Assembly (NCBI RefSeq): GCF_024362765.1
Contig: NZ_CP093302.1
Location: 1,456,001-1,520,000 of the forward strand
DNA from: Alkalihalobacillus sp. LMS6
GTDB lineage: Bacteria > Bacillota > Bacilli > Bacillales > Bacillaceae_D
Reading direction: 5' to 3'
DNA: 64,000 nucleotides
Shown here piece after piece: positions 28,186 to 37,993 of this stretch (positions are counted from its first letter, which is position 1; each line of letters begins with the position of its first letter). Under the pieces are notes generated by a model that saw only the letters and a list, made by a program, of their open reading frames with translations, was not told the DNA's origin and did not search any database. A program made the position numbers and the translations under genes.

Positions 28186-30272
28186 TGGCGACAACACCAT
28201 TTCTCCTGGAAATAGGATTAGAAGAATTGCCAGCAAGGTTCGTGACAGAAGCCATTGTTCAACTTGAAGAGAAGGTGCAGCATTGGTTAGCTGATCAAAA
28301 ACTTACTTACGAGCGAACGGAACGTTTCTCAACCCCTCGACGATTAGCCATTTTGGTTCACGGTTTGGCTGATAAGCAAGAGGATTCTGTCGTAAAAGCA
28401 AAAGGCCCTGCAAAAAAAATTGCGCAAGATGAAGAAGGGAACTGGACAAAGGCAGCACTTGGCTTCGCTAAGTCGCAAAAAATTGAGCCAGATGCGTTAA
28501 CGATCGAAGCGTATAACGGTGTTGAATATGTATATGCAACATCTTTTTCAGAAGGAAAGCATACCGTTGACATTCTCCCACAAATGGAGTCGTTAATAAC
28601 AAGTCTTAACTTCCCGAAAAGAATGAAATGGCATACGTACGATTTACGATATGCTCGTCCAATACGATGGATTGTAGCGTTGTTTGGAGAAGCGGTTGTT
28701 CCAATTGCACTAACAGACGTGACGTCAGGTCGTACAACAAGAGGACACCGTTTTCTAGGTGAATCTAGTATTGACATTTCATCTCCTAACAACTATGAAA
28801 ATCAAATGCTTGAGCACTATGTCGTGGTAGATGCTGAAAAAAGAAAAAGCGCCATTCGCTCACAGTTAGCGGAATTGGAAGCGACGAATGAGTGGGTTAT
28901 TCCAGTAAATGAAGATCTTTTGGAAGAAGTCAATAATTTAATTGAATACCCGACTGCCCTAAGTGGTGGATTTGAAGAAACGTATTTAACGTTACCGAAA
29001 GAAGTGTTGATTACAACCATGCGCGAACATCAGCGCTATTTTCCGGTCGAATCAAAAACAGGTGAATTATTACCTCATTTCGTCACAGTGCGGAACGGAA
29101 ATGAAGAACATCTTGAAAATGTTTCTAAAGGGAATGAAAAAGTGTTACGTGGTCGTCTAGCAGATGCTGCATTTTTCTACGAAGAAGATCAAAAGCTATC
29201 AATTGATCAGTGGAACCAAAAGCTGAAAAATGTTGTGTTTCATGAGTCAATTGGTACGATTGCGGAAAAAGTTAGTCGGACACAAGAACTGGCTATTTGG
29301 CTAGCAGAAAAAGAACAAGTACCAGTAGAACAAATAGAGTTTGTGAAGCGAGCAGCAACCATTTCTAAATTTGATCTTGTTACGAACATGGTAGGGGAAT
29401 TTCCAGAGTTACAAGGTCGAATGGGTCAAGATTATGCGGAAAAAGCAAACGAAGACAATCGTGTAGCGCTTGCGATTCGTGAGCAATATTTACCGCGTTT
29501 TTCGCACGATACGTTGCCAAGTTCAACAATCGGTGGCATTTTGTCTTTAGCAGATAAAATTGACACTGTGTTATCGTGCTTTGCGATTGTTCTTATTCCT
29601 ACAGGTTCCCAAGATCCATATGCGTTAAGAAGGCAAGCGAACGGGGTCGTTCAAATTTTACTTGATCGAAAATCAGCCACTTCAATAGATACGATCATTG
29701 ATTATTGGGTAAATACATTGAGTCAAAAAGGATTTATGACGGCTAATGTCGAATCTACAAAAGAAGAAGCAGTACAATTCTTTTTAAGCCGCTTTAAACA
29801 TTTAATGAATGAGGCTGGCTACCGGTATGATGTTGTAGATGCAGTGTTAGCTGCACCTCTCGTCGATGTATATTCAATGTTTGCAAAAGCAGAAGCGATT
29901 GGACAACAGCTTAATCAACCTGAGTTTAAAAAAGCTGTCGAAGCATTGAGTCGAGTAACAAACCTTGCTCAAAAGGCGGAAACAGATACAATCATTGATG
30001 AAGCGCTGTTTGAAAATGATGTTGAAGCAAAGTTGTTGGCGGCAATCGTTGAAGTGGAAATGAGTTTAGCACAAGCGTGGACACGACATGACGCGTTTGC
30101 AGCTTATCACCTTTTAGCGGCTTGCCAAGAGCCGATTCATGCATTCTTTGAACACACAATGGTTATGGTAGACGATCCAGCAATTCGATCGAATCGTCTA
30201 GCATTATTAAAAAGGTTAGCTCGTTCGATTCATTCATATGCTGATTTTCAGCAAATTGTCTTTTCTTCGTAA
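28185..30272 (+). CDS. glyS: Glycyl-tRNA synthetase beta subunit
   Basis: The beta subunit recognises tRNA-Gly and is needed for aminoacylation. At 695 residues it is full length; conserved blocks are EIGLEELPARFV, FPKRMKW, ARPIRWIVALFG and TMREHQRYFPV, an HD-like region (FSHDTLPSSTIGGILSLADKIDT, split by helices) and a C-terminal anticodon-binding DALR-type domain. It is translationally coupled to glyQ through a TAATG overlap and regulated by the T-box upstream. Confidence 0.96.
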   Translation: MATTPFLLEIGLEELPARFVTEAIVQLEEKVQHWLADQKLTYERTERFSTPRRLAILVHGLADKQEDSVVKAKGPAKKIAQDEEGNWTKAALGFAKSQKIEPDALTIEAYNGVEYVYATSFSEGKHTVDILPQMESLITSLNFPKRMKWHTYDLRYARPIRWIVALFGEAVVPIALTDVTSGRTTRGHRFLGESSIDISSPNNYENQMLEHYVVVDAEKRKSAIRSQLAELEATNEWVIPVNEDLLEEVNNLIEYPTALSGGFEETYLTLPKEVLITTMREHQRYFPVESKTGELLPHFVTVRNGNEEHLENVSKGNEKVLRGRLADAAFFYEEDQKLSIDQWNQKLKNVVFHESIGTIAEKVSRTQELAIWLAEKEQVPVEQIEFVKRAATISKFDLVTNMVGEFPELQGRMGQDYAEKANEDNRVALAIREQYLPRFSHDTLPSSTIGGILSLADKIDTVLSCFAIVLIPTGSQDPYALRRQANGVVQILLDRKSATSIDTIIDYWVNTLSQKGFMTANVESTKEEAVQFFLSRFKHLMNEAGYRYDVVDAVLAAPLVDVYSMFAKAEAIGQQLNQPEFKKAVEALSRVTNLAQKAETDTIIDEALFENDVEAKLLAAIVEVEMSLAQAWTRHDAFAAYHLLAACQEPIHAFFEHTMVMVDDPAIRSNRLALLKRLARSIHSYADFQQIVFSS

Positions 30273-30302
30273 CTAGTGTTCAGGTTAGAGAGGTGAGTCC
30301 CA

Positions 30303-30938
30303 ATCGAACTTTCAAATAGACAGCAACAAATCATTGATATTGTCAAAGAAAATGGACCGATTACAGGAGAGCACATTGCGGAGCGTTTGTCTTTAACAAG
30401 GGCAACACTCCGCCCTGATTTAGCTATTCTAACGATGTCTGGCTTTCTTGATGCTAGACCACGAGTTGGTTATTTTTATACAGGGAAAACGGATTCTCCT
30501 GTTCTTTCAGATGAAATCCAAAAAATTAAAGTCCATCATTATCAATCAAGACCCGTTATTGTAGAACAATCAACTTCTGTTTATGAAGCGATTTGTACGA
30601 TGTTCCTTGAAGACTGCGGGACATTGTTTATCGTTGATAAGCACACAACGTTAGTAGGGGTTGTCTCTCGAAAAGATTTGCTCCGAGCAAGCATGGGTGG
30701 ACAAGCAATTGAAACCATTCCAGTTAGTATTATTATGACGCGAATGCCGAATATTACAGTCTGTGAAAAAGAGGACTCAATAATTGAAGTCGCTCATAAA
30801 CTCATTTCAAGGCAAATTGATGGAATTCCGATTGTGAAAAAAGTTGATGTCGGCTCTGGATTTGAAGTCATTGGGCGAATCACAAAAACAAATATGACTT
30901 CTTTGTTAGTAGATTTAGCTAAGAATGAAGGAACATAA
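30303..30938 (+). CDS. ccpN: Transcriptional repressor CcpN (no standard start codon visible)
   Basis: CcpN represses gluconeogenic genes (gapB, pckA in B. subtilis). An N-terminal winged HTH (residues 1-60; ENGPITGEHIAERLSLTRATLRPDL split as ENGPITGEHIAE and LTRATLRPDLAIL) is followed by two CBS domains. Homology starts at IELSNRQQQI, which is encoded from ATC 30303. That frame is closed by TGA at 30294, and there is no ATG, GTG or TTG until TTG 30387, inside the HTH. The site GAGGTGA ends six bases before ATC 30303, ideal spacing. Either ATC is the start, or one base has been inserted after GTGAGT at 30293. Co-oriented with yqfL, its functional partner. Confidence 0.85.
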   Translation: MELSNRQQQIIDIVKENGPITGEHIAERLSLTRATLRPDLAILTMSGFLDARPRVGYFYTGKTDSPVLSDEIQKIKVHHYQSRPVIVEQSTSVYEAICTMFLEDCGTLFIVDKHTTLVGVVSRKDLLRASMGGQAIETIPVSIIMTRMPNITVCEKEDSIIEVAHKLISRQIDGIPIVKKVDVGSGFEVIGRITKTNMTSLLVDLAKNEGT

Positions 30939-30953
30939 GGAGGGCTGTTCTTC

Positions 30954-31766
30954 ATGAGTCAAACGGAACGCTTAATTGTTTACATTGTGTCAGATTCAGT
31001 TGGTGAAACTGCTGAACTAGTTGTGAAAGCGGCAGTTAGTCAATTTAATGGATCGAATGTAGAAATTCGCCGCATTCCTTATGTAGAGGATAAAGGAACG
31101 ATTCAAGAAGTCGTACAAATCGCGAAAAAAGCGAAGGCGTTAATTGCATTTACGCTTGTTGTTCCAGAGATTAAAGATTATTTACTGCAAACAGCAAAAG
31201 AAGCAAATGTTGAAACCGTTGATATTATTGGTCCTGTATTAGGGAAGATTAATCAATTAACGAATGAACAACCAAGGTATGAACCAGGTCTAATTTATCG
31301 ATTGGACGAAGATTATTTCAGAAAAGTTGAAGCGATCGAATTTGCTGTTAAATATGATGATGGCCGAGACCCTAGAGGAATTATTTTGGCAGATGTTGTC
31401 TTGATTGGCGTATCAAGAACGTCAAAGACGCCTCTTTCTCAATATTTAGCTCACAAACGATTAAAAGTGGCGAACGTCCCCCTTGTGCCGGAAGTGGAAC
31501 CGCCGGAAGAACTATTCAAAATCTCATCTAAAAAATGTATTGGCTTACGTATTAGCCCAGAAAAGCTAAATAGCATACGAACTGAGCGTTTGAAAGCATT
31601 AGGATTGAAGTCTGAAGCGAACTACGCAAATATAAACCGCATTAAACAAGAATTGGATTATGCGCAAGAAGTGATGGAGCGGGTAAACTGTCCAGTGATT
31701 GATGTGTCAAATAAAGCGGTAGAAGAAACAGCGAATTTAATCTCCAATATGTTCCAAAAGCATTAA
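30954..31766 (+). CDS. yqfL: PPSR-type bifunctional kinase/pyrophosphorylase YqfL
   Basis: DUF299 family. In other organisms it inactivates pyruvate phosphate dikinase by ADP-dependent phosphorylation and reactivates it with phosphate. In B. subtilis, where no such target is obvious, YqfL modulates CcpN activity. The 270-residue protein has the P-loop-like [15 protein letters not shown] at about residue 150 and the N-terminal [17 protein letters not shown] 30954 follows AAGGAGGG, 15 bases after ccpN. No ppdK gene is visible in this window. Confidence 0.92.
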   Translation: MSQTERLIVYIVSDSVGETAELVVKAAVSQFNGSNVEIRRIPYVEDKGTIQEVVQIAKKAKALIAFTLVVPEIKDYLLQTAKEANVETVDIIGPVLGKINQLTNEQPRYEPGLIYRLDEDYFRKVEAIEFAVKYDDGRDPRGIILADVVLIGVSRTSKTPLSQYLAHKRLKVANVPLVPEVEPPEELFKISSKKCIGLRISPEKLNSIRTERLKALGLKSEANYANINRIKQELDYAQEVMERVNCPVIDVSNKAVEETANLISNMFQKH

Positions 31767-31990
31767 TTGGAAACTGTTTACTGTTCAAAAAGCTTGTTTT
31801 AAAGTATAATTGCCAATTGGGACTCTAAATTTGCTGATTTGATGTATAAAAAGGCTAGAGATCAAATAAATTTAAAAAGTCAAGACTTTTTCTTGTTTTT
31901 TTGGTAATGATAGTAAAGAAGACGAAATAAATTAGGGTTTTCGACAGGTTCTTGTTTTTTTCGTCAAATAAGAAGGAGATCAAGCCATAA
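31767..31990 (+). other. Intergenic region yqfL-yqxD: hairpins, no gene
   Basis: No coding frame is convincing. It contains an A/T-rich hairpin (ATTTGAT at 31837-31843 with ATCAAAT), a terminator-like AAAAAGTC/GACTTTTT near 31874-31892, a possible -10 TATAAT at about 31806, and a stem GACGAAA (31921-31927) with TTTCGTC (31959-31965) just before the yqxD ribosome binding site. Confidence 0.5.
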
Positions 31991-32007
31991 ATGTTGAATG
32001 GTTACGT

Positions 32008-32472
32008 ATGAGTTCAACGGTATATGTTGATGCAGATTCTTGTCCTGTTAAAGAAGAAATTATTACCCTTTGTGATCAATATCAAAAAGAATTGGTCTTT
32101 GTTTTTTCGTATGCACATAATATGGTCTTGCCCCAACAAGTCAAAACCGTACAAGTAGATGTAGATAAAGAAGCAGCGGATCTTTATTTACTCCAAACGG
32201 TAAGACGAGGCGACATATGCATATCTCAAGATCATGCCTTAGCTTCATTATTGATTATAAAAGGGACGATTGTGCTTTCTCCACGCGGTCATGTATATAA
32301 AGAAGAGGAAATGTCGAGCATGTTACAGTCTCGCTATGCTTCTCAAAAAGCTAGAAGAGCTGGAAAGAAGACAAAAGGTCCTCGGAAATTTACGACAGAA
32401 GATCGTGAGCAATTTGCACAGTCGCTTGAATACGCATTAAAACGTGACAACGATAGGAATGAAAAAGAATAG
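32008..32472 (+). CDS. yqxD: UPF0178/DUF188 protein YqxD
   Basis: A 154-residue PIN-like (NYN-related) protein of the YaiI/YqxD family, function unknown; the acidic N-terminal motif VDADSCPVKEEI, the later SQDHALASLL and the SPRGH segment are diagnostic. ATG 32008 has no ribosome binding site of its own: AAGGAG at 31973-31978 instead precedes a six-codon frame (31991-32011, MLNGYV) whose TGA overlaps this ATG, so expression may rely on coupling. It lies 11 bases upstream of dnaG, as in other Bacillus. Confidence 0.9.
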   Translation: MSSTVYVDADSCPVKEEIITLCDQYQKELVFVFSYAHNMVLPQQVKTVQVDVDKEAADLYLLQTVRRGDICISQDHALASLLIIKGTIVLSPRGHVYKEEEMSSMLQSRYASQKARRAGKKTKGPRKFTTEDREQFAQSLEYALKRDNDRNEKE

Positions 32473-32483
32473 GTGATGGCGTT

Positions 32484-34298
32484 ATGTCCGTGAAAATTCC
32501 TGATGAGAAACTATCAGAAATAAGGAATGCGAGCGATATCGTTGATGTCATCGGTGAGTATGTTCAACTTAAGAAGAATGGGCGCCAATACGGCGGGTTA
32601 TGTCCTTTTCATGATGAAAAAACGCCGTCTTTTTCTGTCTCAGAAGAAAAACAGGTTTACCATTGTTTTGGTTGTGGAGCTGGCGGGAATGTGTTTACGT
32701 TCCTGCAAGAATTAGAAGGCTGGTCGTTTACAAAAACGGTCACCCATCTAGCTGATAAAAATAAGATTTCTTTACCTCAAATCACGCAGCTTTCAGAGGA
32801 TGTTTCGCAAGTAGATACATCTAAAATAGAAGCAATGAAGAAAGCTCATCAGCTAGCTGCTTCTACGTATCATAGTATTTTTATGTTTACGGAAGAGGGA
32901 TCTCCAGGTCGTGTATATGCAGAGGAACGTTGGTTTTCTCAAGCTCAAATTGATCATTTTAAAATTGGCTATGCACTAGACGAATGGGAAACCATTTCAA
33001 AGGTCCTTGAACAAAATGATTTCGACTTAGAGATCATGGAAGAAGCTGGATTAGTTGCGAAGCGTAAAACAAGCGGATTTTACGATTTATTCCGCAATCG
33101 TTTAATTTTTCCAATTTCAGATAATAATGGAGACATTGTTGGTTTTGGTGGAAGAATTATTGGTGAAGGTCAACCAAAATATTTAAATAGTCCAGAGACA
33201 CCTATTTATCAAAAAGCAAAAACGTTATTTCACATGTATGAAGCGCGACCAATCATTCGAAAGAAAGACCGTGCTTACCTTTTTGAAGGTGCATTCGATG
33301 TGATGGCGGCATGGAAGTCAGGAATTGAAAATGCGGTTGCAACCCTCGGAACGGCTTTAAGCCCCGATCATGCGAAGCTTCTTCGCCGAAACGCAGAAGA
33401 GATTGTTGTCTGTTTTGATGGTGATAAAGCGGGTCGAGAGGCAATCCGAAAAACAATTCCTTATTTAGAAAAAGTGGGCTGCCGGATTCAAGTTTGTTTG
33501 TTACCAGATGGGTATGATCCAGATGACTTTGTGAAAGAATTTGGTTCAGATGCGTTCAAACTTCATTTAGAAGAAGAACTTTTGTCTGTTATGGCTTTTA
33601 AGATGCATGATGCCAAGCAAACAAAAAACTTAGAAAATGAAGGAGAACGTCTTAAGTATATTGAAGACATGCTTGAGGAAATCGCAGGCTTAGAGCAATC
33701 GATTGAGCAAGAGCACTATTTAAGGCAGTTATCAAACGAATTTAACCTGTCTTTGCACGTTTTGCAACAAGAAATGGAGCGGAAGGAAAAAAAACAGGGG
33801 CGTTCAAAACAAGATCAACCTGCCGAACATCGGAAAGAAACGATTAAACCACATCATCATTTCCAAACATCTAGGCCTATGGCTGCGCATATTAAGGCAG
33901 AACGGATGCTCCTTGCCCATATGTTACAAGATGAAGAGATGATTTGGAGAGTTACGGAGCGTCTAGAGAGTGGTTTCAATATAGACGAACATGGAGCTCT
34001 TTATGCATATTTGTTATCCTTTGTTTCGCAACATCCAGAAAAGGGAATAAGTAATTTTATAGAGAGTCTTGAAGATCAAAATCTTGCGAAGTTAGCTGCT
34101 TACCTGCTTATGCAAGATATAAAAATCGACTGTACAGATGATGAACTACACGATTACATTAAGAAGATTGAACAATATCCGAAACTATTACAAATTAAAG
34201 AAAAGCAACAAGCGGCGCGTTTAGAGCAAGATCCAATTCTTGCCGCGCAAAAGCAAATGGAACTCATACGCGAAAAAAGGGAATTGCTAGGAAAGTAA
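32484..34298 (+). CDS. dnaG: DNA primase
   Basis: DnaG makes RNA primers for replication. The 604-residue protein has the CHC2 zinc finger (CPFH ... CFGCGAGGN, about residues 39-65), the RNA polymerase core with TOPRIM acidic motifs (FEGAFDVMA near 266 and [11 protein letters not shown] near 312) and a C-terminal helicase-interaction domain. ATG 32484 follows AGGTGATGGCGTT. It is part of the dnaG-rpoD macromolecular synthesis operon. Confidence 0.96.
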   Translation: MSVKIPDEKLSEIRNASDIVDVIGEYVQLKKNGRQYGGLCPFHDEKTPSFSVSEEKQVYHCFGCGAGGNVFTFLQELEGWSFTKTVTHLADKNKISLPQITQLSEDVSQVDTSKIEAMKKAHQLAASTYHSIFMFTEEGSPGRVYAEERWFSQAQIDHFKIGYALDEWETISKVLEQNDFDLEIMEEAGLVAKRKTSGFYDLFRNRLIFPISDNNGDIVGFGGRIIGEGQPKYLNSPETPIYQKAKTLFHMYEARPIIRKKDRAYLFEGAFDVMAAWKSGIENAVATLGTALSPDHAKLLRRNAEEIVVCFDGDKAGREAIRKTIPYLEKVGCRIQVCLLPDGYDPDDFVKEFGSDAFKLHLEEELLSVMAFKMHDAKQTKNLENEGERLKYIEDMLEEIAGLEQSIEQEHYLRQLSNEFNLSLHVLQQEMERKEKKQGRSKQDQPAEHRKETIKPHHHFQTSRPMAAHIKAERMLLAHMLQDEEMIWRVTERLESGFNIDEHGALYAYLLSFVSQHPEKGISNFIESLEDQNLAKLAAYLLMQDIKIDCTDDELHDYIKKIEQYPKLLQIKEKQQAARLEQDPILAAQKQMELIREKRELLGK

Positions 34299-34329
34299 TT
34301 CGTCGTTAATTTTGGAAGGAGGGGATCGA

Positions 34330-35451
34330 GTGGCTGATAAACCGTTACGTCCAGTAACTGAAGGTGATCTATCCATCGATCAAGTAAAAGAACAATTAGT
34401 AGAGGTTGGTAAAAAGCGTGGTACATTAACGTATGCCGAAATTACAGAGAAAATGGCTTCGTTTGAACAAGATGCTGACCAAATGGATGAATTTTATGAA
34501 TACCTTGGAGAGCAAGGTGTGGAACTCTTAAATGAAACGGACGATGAAGTACCATCCATGCAACAAGTCGAAAAAAATGAAGATGAATTCGATTTAAATG
34601 ATCTTAGCGTCCCTCCTGGTATTAAAATAAACGATCCAGTTCGTATGTACCTTAAAGAAATTGGTCGTGTGCCGCTTCTTTCTGCTGAAGAGGAAATCAA
34701 TTTAGCAAAACGAATCGAGCAAGGTGATGAAGAAGCGAAGAAGCGTTTAGCAGAAGCGAACTTGCGTCTTGTTGTTTCCATTGCGAAGCGTTATGTAGGA
34801 AGAGGCATGCTGTTTCTTGATCTTATTCAAGAAGGCAACATGGGTCTGATTAAAGCGGTTGAAAAGTTTGATTATGACAAAGGCTTTAAATTTAGTACGT
34901 ATGCAACGTGGTGGATTCGTCAAGCAATTACTCGTGCCATTGCGGACCAAGCGAGAACCATTCGTATTCCAGTGCATATGGTTGAAACCATTAACAAATT
35001 AATTCGTGTACAACGTCAGCTTCTTCAAGACTTTGGTAGAGAACCGACGCCAGAAGAAGTTGGAAAAGAAATGGAATTAACGCCAGAAAAAGTTCGAGAA
35101 ATCCTTAAGATTGCTCAAGAGCCTGTTTCATTAGAAACGCCAATTGGTGAAGAAGATGATTCTCACTTAGGTGACTTCATTGAAGACCAAGAAGCTTTAG
35201 CGCCGTCAGATGCAGCTGCGTATGAACTATTAAAAGAACAACTAGAAGACGTGTTGGATACCCTCACGGATCGTGAAGAAAATGTACTTCGCCTTCGCTT
35301 TGGCCTTGATGATGGTCGTACGCGCACGCTCGAAGAAGTTGGTAAAGTGTTTGGTGTAACGCGTGAGCGGATCAGACAAATTGAAGCGAAAGCCTTACGC
35401 AAATTACGCCATCCAAGTAGAAGTAAACGATTAAAGGATTTCTTAGATTAA
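34330..35451 (+). CDS. rpoD: RNA polymerase primary sigma factor SigA (RpoD)
   Basis: The vegetative sigma factor. The 373-residue protein has region 1.1 at the N-terminus, region 2 with [16 protein letters not shown] and the -10 recognition segment [17 protein letters not shown], region 3 and region 4 with the -35 helix [28 protein letters not shown] (split by [11 protein letters not shown]). The start is GTG 34330 with AAGGAGGGGATC; the frame extends to TTG 34312, which is inside the ribosome binding site. Many promoters in this window fit its TTGACA/TATAAT preference. Confidence 0.97.
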   Translation: MADKPLRPVTEGDLSIDQVKEQLVEVGKKRGTLTYAEITEKMASFEQDADQMDEFYEYLGEQGVELLNETDDEVPSMQQVEKNEDEFDLNDLSVPPGIKINDPVRMYLKEIGRVPLLSAEEEINLAKRIEQGDEEAKKRLAEANLRLVVSIAKRYVGRGMLFLDLIQEGNMGLIKAVEKFDYDKGFKFSTYATWWIRQAITRAIADQARTIRIPVHMVETINKLIRVQRQLLQDFGREPTPEEVGKEMELTPEKVREILKIAQEPVSLETPIGEEDDSHLGDFIEDQEALAPSDAAAYELLKEQLEDVLDTLTDREENVLRLRFGLDDGRTRTLEEVGKVFGVTRERIRQIEAKALRKLRHPSRSKRLKDFLD

Positions 35452-35457
35452 CAATTG

Positions 35458-35505
35458 GTGTGCACACGGATTCAGCTTAACTGGGTTCGTGTGCCTTCCT
35501 TATTT
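35458..35505 (+). terminator. Terminator-like hairpin after rpoD
   Basis: GTGTGCACACG ... CGTGTGCC forms a stem followed by a broken T tract (TTCCTTATTTCTATTTT). Confidence 0.55.
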
Positions 35506-35704
35506 CTATTTTACTTCTTCTTAAAACGGATTGCAAATCGTTGTTGAGAATTTTCTTATAAATTAACTTGAATTTTTTTCGCTATTTTTGGGAAAAGTAA
35601 GATGAAGCCTTTTCATAATGGTGAATTTGGAGTAAACTATAGTAGATTCGTGCTTTTTATACATAAATTAAGGGTTCGTTCTAACGAGAAAGGAGAGCAC
35701 CTAT

Positions 35705-36076
35705 ATGAAAGGTCGTCCGTTAATCCCGTTCGCTATTATCGCACTACTTGGGATCGTACTTATGGTTGCGATGTCTGCAATTGGCGTAGATCAACGTGCT
35801 AGTATGGATGAAGAAGAGGAAGAACCAGTAGACATCGGGGATCCGGTTGAATATGGACAAGGTATCGTTGAGAGTTCATGTATAAGTTGCCATGCAAATG
35901 ATTTAGGTGGTACCGCAAGTGCACCAGCGATTAACGATTTAGAGGGAGAATTATCTCACGATGAAATCGTTGACATTGTGACGAACGGTCAAGGAAACAT
36001 GCCTGCATTTGGCTCTTCACTACAACCGGAAGAAATTGATGCAGTCGCCGATTACTTATTATCATTATCGGAATAG
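35705..36076 (+). CDS. cccA: Membrane-anchored cytochrome c-550 (CccA)
   Basis: A small c-type cytochrome of 123 residues on the outer face of the cytoplasmic membrane, carrying electrons in the aerobic chain. One membrane anchor (about residues 8-27) is followed by an acidic linker and a single heme site CISCH near residue 59; the axial Met lies in NGQGNMPAFG. ATG 35705 follows AAAGGAGAG. The acidic linker is common in alkaliphiles, but this is only suggestive. Own transcription unit, closed by a terminator. Confidence 0.93.
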   Translation: MKGRPLIPFAIIALLGIVLMVAMSAIGVDQRASMDEEEEEPVDIGDPVEYGQGIVESSCISCHANDLGGTASAPAINDLEGELSHDEIVDIVTNGQGNMPAFGSSLQPEEIDAVADYLLSLSE

Positions 36077-36079
36077 GAG

Positions 36080-36106
36080 AGCGGGGGGATAACCCTTGCT
36101 TTTTTC
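36080..36106 (+). terminator. Terminator of cccA
   Basis: AGCGGGG / CCCTTGCT with loop GATAA is followed by a T run. Confidence 0.75.
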
Positions 36107-36129
36107 TTTTGGAAGGAGAAACAATCGCT

Positions 36130-36831
36130 TTGAATACGAATCAATTGTCTCGCAGACTTGAACGTGTGGCGTACTATGCGGAAGGCTACCAATCTTTGGC
36201 GGATATTGGCTCAGACCATGCTTACTTACCATGTTATTTATGCTTGAGAGATGCTGGTCTTCATGCCATTGCTGGAGAAATAAATGAAGGTCCGTATCAG
36301 TCTGCACGTAAACAAGTAGAGCTGTCGCGTTTAGAAAATCAGATCGAAGTAAGAAAAGGAAGCGGCTTAGAAGTTATAAACGATAACGAACAGGTCGACG
36401 TAATCACGGTCGCAGGTATGGGAGGACCGCTTATTGCTTCTATATTAGATCTCGGATTAGAAAAACTTACAGGTAGTAAACGGTTGGTTTTGCAGCCGAA
36501 TGTAGCTTCTCAAGCCGTACGTGAATGGCTGATGTCCCATCAATTTAACATTGTCGCTGAAGAAATTATTGAAGAAGATGATAAAATTTATGAGATTGTA
36601 GTCGCTGAAAAAAGTGACTCTCTTGTAACGTATACAGAGGTAGAGTTGATGATGGGTCCTTTGTTAATTCAAAATCAAACAAAGGTTTTTAAAAAGAAGT
36701 GGATTCAAGAAAAAAATAGTTGGGAACGTGTGTTAAAACAATTAAAGCAGGGAACGGAAACGATAGAGCTTTCAAATAAAAAAGAAGCGTTAAAACGTAA
36801 GATTGACATGGTTGAGGAGGTATTTGTGTGA
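36130..36831 (+). CDS. trmK: tRNA m1A22 methyltransferase TrmK
   Basis: TrmK methylates N1 of adenine 22 in tRNA with SAM. The 233-residue protein has a Rossmann fold with LADIGSDHAYLPCYL at about residue 24, AGMGGPLI and LQPNVASQAVREWL, and a C-terminal coiled coil. The start is taken as TTG 36130 (MNTNQLSRRLERV), which matches the family N-terminus; the frame also runs from TTG 36109, which overlaps AAGGAG. It overlaps the next gene by four bases (GTGA). Confidence 0.93.
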   Translation: MNTNQLSRRLERVAYYAEGYQSLADIGSDHAYLPCYLCLRDAGLHAIAGEINEGPYQSARKQVELSRLENQIEVRKGSGLEVINDNEQVDVITVAGMGGPLIASILDLGLEKLTGSKRLVLQPNVASQAVREWLMSHQFNIVAEEIIEEDDKIYEIVVAEKSDSLVTYTEVELMMGPLLIQNQTKVFKKKWIQEKNSWERVLKQLKQGTETIELSNKKEALKRKIDMVEEVFV

Positions 36832-37937
36832 CACTTACAGGGAAAGACGTCATAAAGGAATTTGAACGGTTTTCACCGAAAGCGTACGCTGTTGAAGGCG
36901 ATCGAAATGGATTGATGGTAGGTACGTTAAATAAGCCAGTTCAACATGTGATGATTGCCCTTGATGTACTTGAAGAAACGATGAACGAGGCAATTGAGCA
37001 AAAAGTTGACTTAATTATTGCCCACCATCCATTACTATTTAGACCTTTGAAACAAATAAATTTGGATACAGCAATGGGGCGAATTGTTCAAAAAGCAATT
37101 CAACATGAAATAACGATCTATGCCGCACATACAAATCTTGATGTTGCATCTGGAGGTGTGAACGATTTATTAGCGAATGCGCTACACATCCAATCGCCAG
37201 AGGTGCTCGTACCAACTTATAAAGAAGATATGTTCAAGTTTGTGGCTTTTGTTCCAAAAACCCATGGCGATGCAATTCGAGAATCGTTAGGAGAAGTGGG
37301 AGCAGGTTTTATTGGAGAATACAGCCATTGTTCGTTTTCTTCAATTGGTGAAGGGACGTTTCGTCCAACTGAGCGTGCCAATCCTTATTTAGGTGAGAAC
37401 AATAAACAAGAAGTGGTAGAGGAAGAACGGATTGAAACGATTGTCCCGAAACACTTAACGACGTCCGTGATTGAAGCATTCGTTTCAGCTCATCCGTATG
37501 AAGAACCAGCGTATGATCTTTATCCACTTGAAGAACCTTCCGTAACGCTCGGGTTAGGTAGAGTGGGCAAAATTCCTCAAGCTCAAACGTTACGTGAGTA
37601 CGTGGATGTAGTGAAAAAAGCACTCAGTGTTGAGAATGTCCGTGTTGTCGGAAATTTAGATAAGAAAATTAACAGAGTAGCCGTATTAGGCGGAGATGGG
37701 AATAAGTATGTTAATCAAGCATTGCGTAAAGGTGCGGATGTACTTGTGACTGGTGATCTTTATTATCATGTTGCGCAAGATGCGAAAATGGATGGAATGA
37801 CAATTATTGATGCAGGTCATCATATTGAAGCCATTATGAAAAAAGGTGTCGCCGAAGAACTACAAAAACGATTTGAGGGGAAAGAGCTGAAGATTTCCGC
37901 TTCAAAAAATAGTACAGATCCTTTTCAATTCATGTGA
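36828..37937 (+). CDS. yqfO: Nif3-like dinuclear metal center protein (YqfO)
   Basis: A 369-residue member of the Nif3/DUF34 family, often annotated GTP cyclohydrolase I type 2; the real role is unknown. Metal ligands are visible in IIAHHPLLF, AAHTNLD and the C-terminal DAGHHIEAI. The long form carries the central PII-like insertion (about residues 125-225, with AHPYEEPAYDLYPL) seen in Bacillus. The start is GTG 36828, overlapping the trmK stop; this pair is conserved in Firmicutes. Confidence 0.93.
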   Translation: MTLTGKDVIKEFERFSPKAYAVEGDRNGLMVGTLNKPVQHVMIALDVLEETMNEAIEQKVDLIIAHHPLLFRPLKQINLDTAMGRIVQKAIQHEITIYAAHTNLDVASGGVNDLLANALHIQSPEVLVPTYKEDMFKFVAFVPKTHGDAIRESLGEVGAGFIGEYSHCSFSSIGEGTFRPTERANPYLGENNKQEVVEEERIETIVPKHLTTSVIEAFVSAHPYEEPAYDLYPLEEPSVTLGLGRVGKIPQAQTLREYVDVVKKALSVENVRVVGNLDKKINRVAVLGGDGNKYVNQALRKGADVLVTGDLYYHVAQDAKMDGMTIIDAGHHIEAIMKKGVAEELQKRFEGKELKISASKNSTDPFQFM

Positions 37938-37951
37938 CATCGTAACAGAAG

Positions 37952-37991
37952 AAAGCGCTAATGCAGGTTATCTACATTAGCGCTTTTTATC
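37952..37991. terminator. Bidirectional terminator between yqfO and ispH
   Basis: The stem AAAGCGCTAATG / CATTAGCGCTTT is flanked by A-rich and T-rich ends. The two genes converge. Confidence 0.9.
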
Positions 37992-37993
37992 GT

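Noticed and set aside
30387-30938. ccpN starting at TTG 30387
   Set aside because: It would delete the first 28 conserved residues, half of the HTH, and has no ribosome binding site.
35600-35625. cre-like sequence before cccA (ATGAA ... TTCAT at about 35602-35616)
   Set aside because: The inverted repeat exists but lacks the central CG and has the wrong spacing for a CcpA site.
36130-36831. trmK from TTG 36109
   Set aside because: That codon overlaps the AAGGAG site; homology begins at MNTNQLSRRL from 36130.
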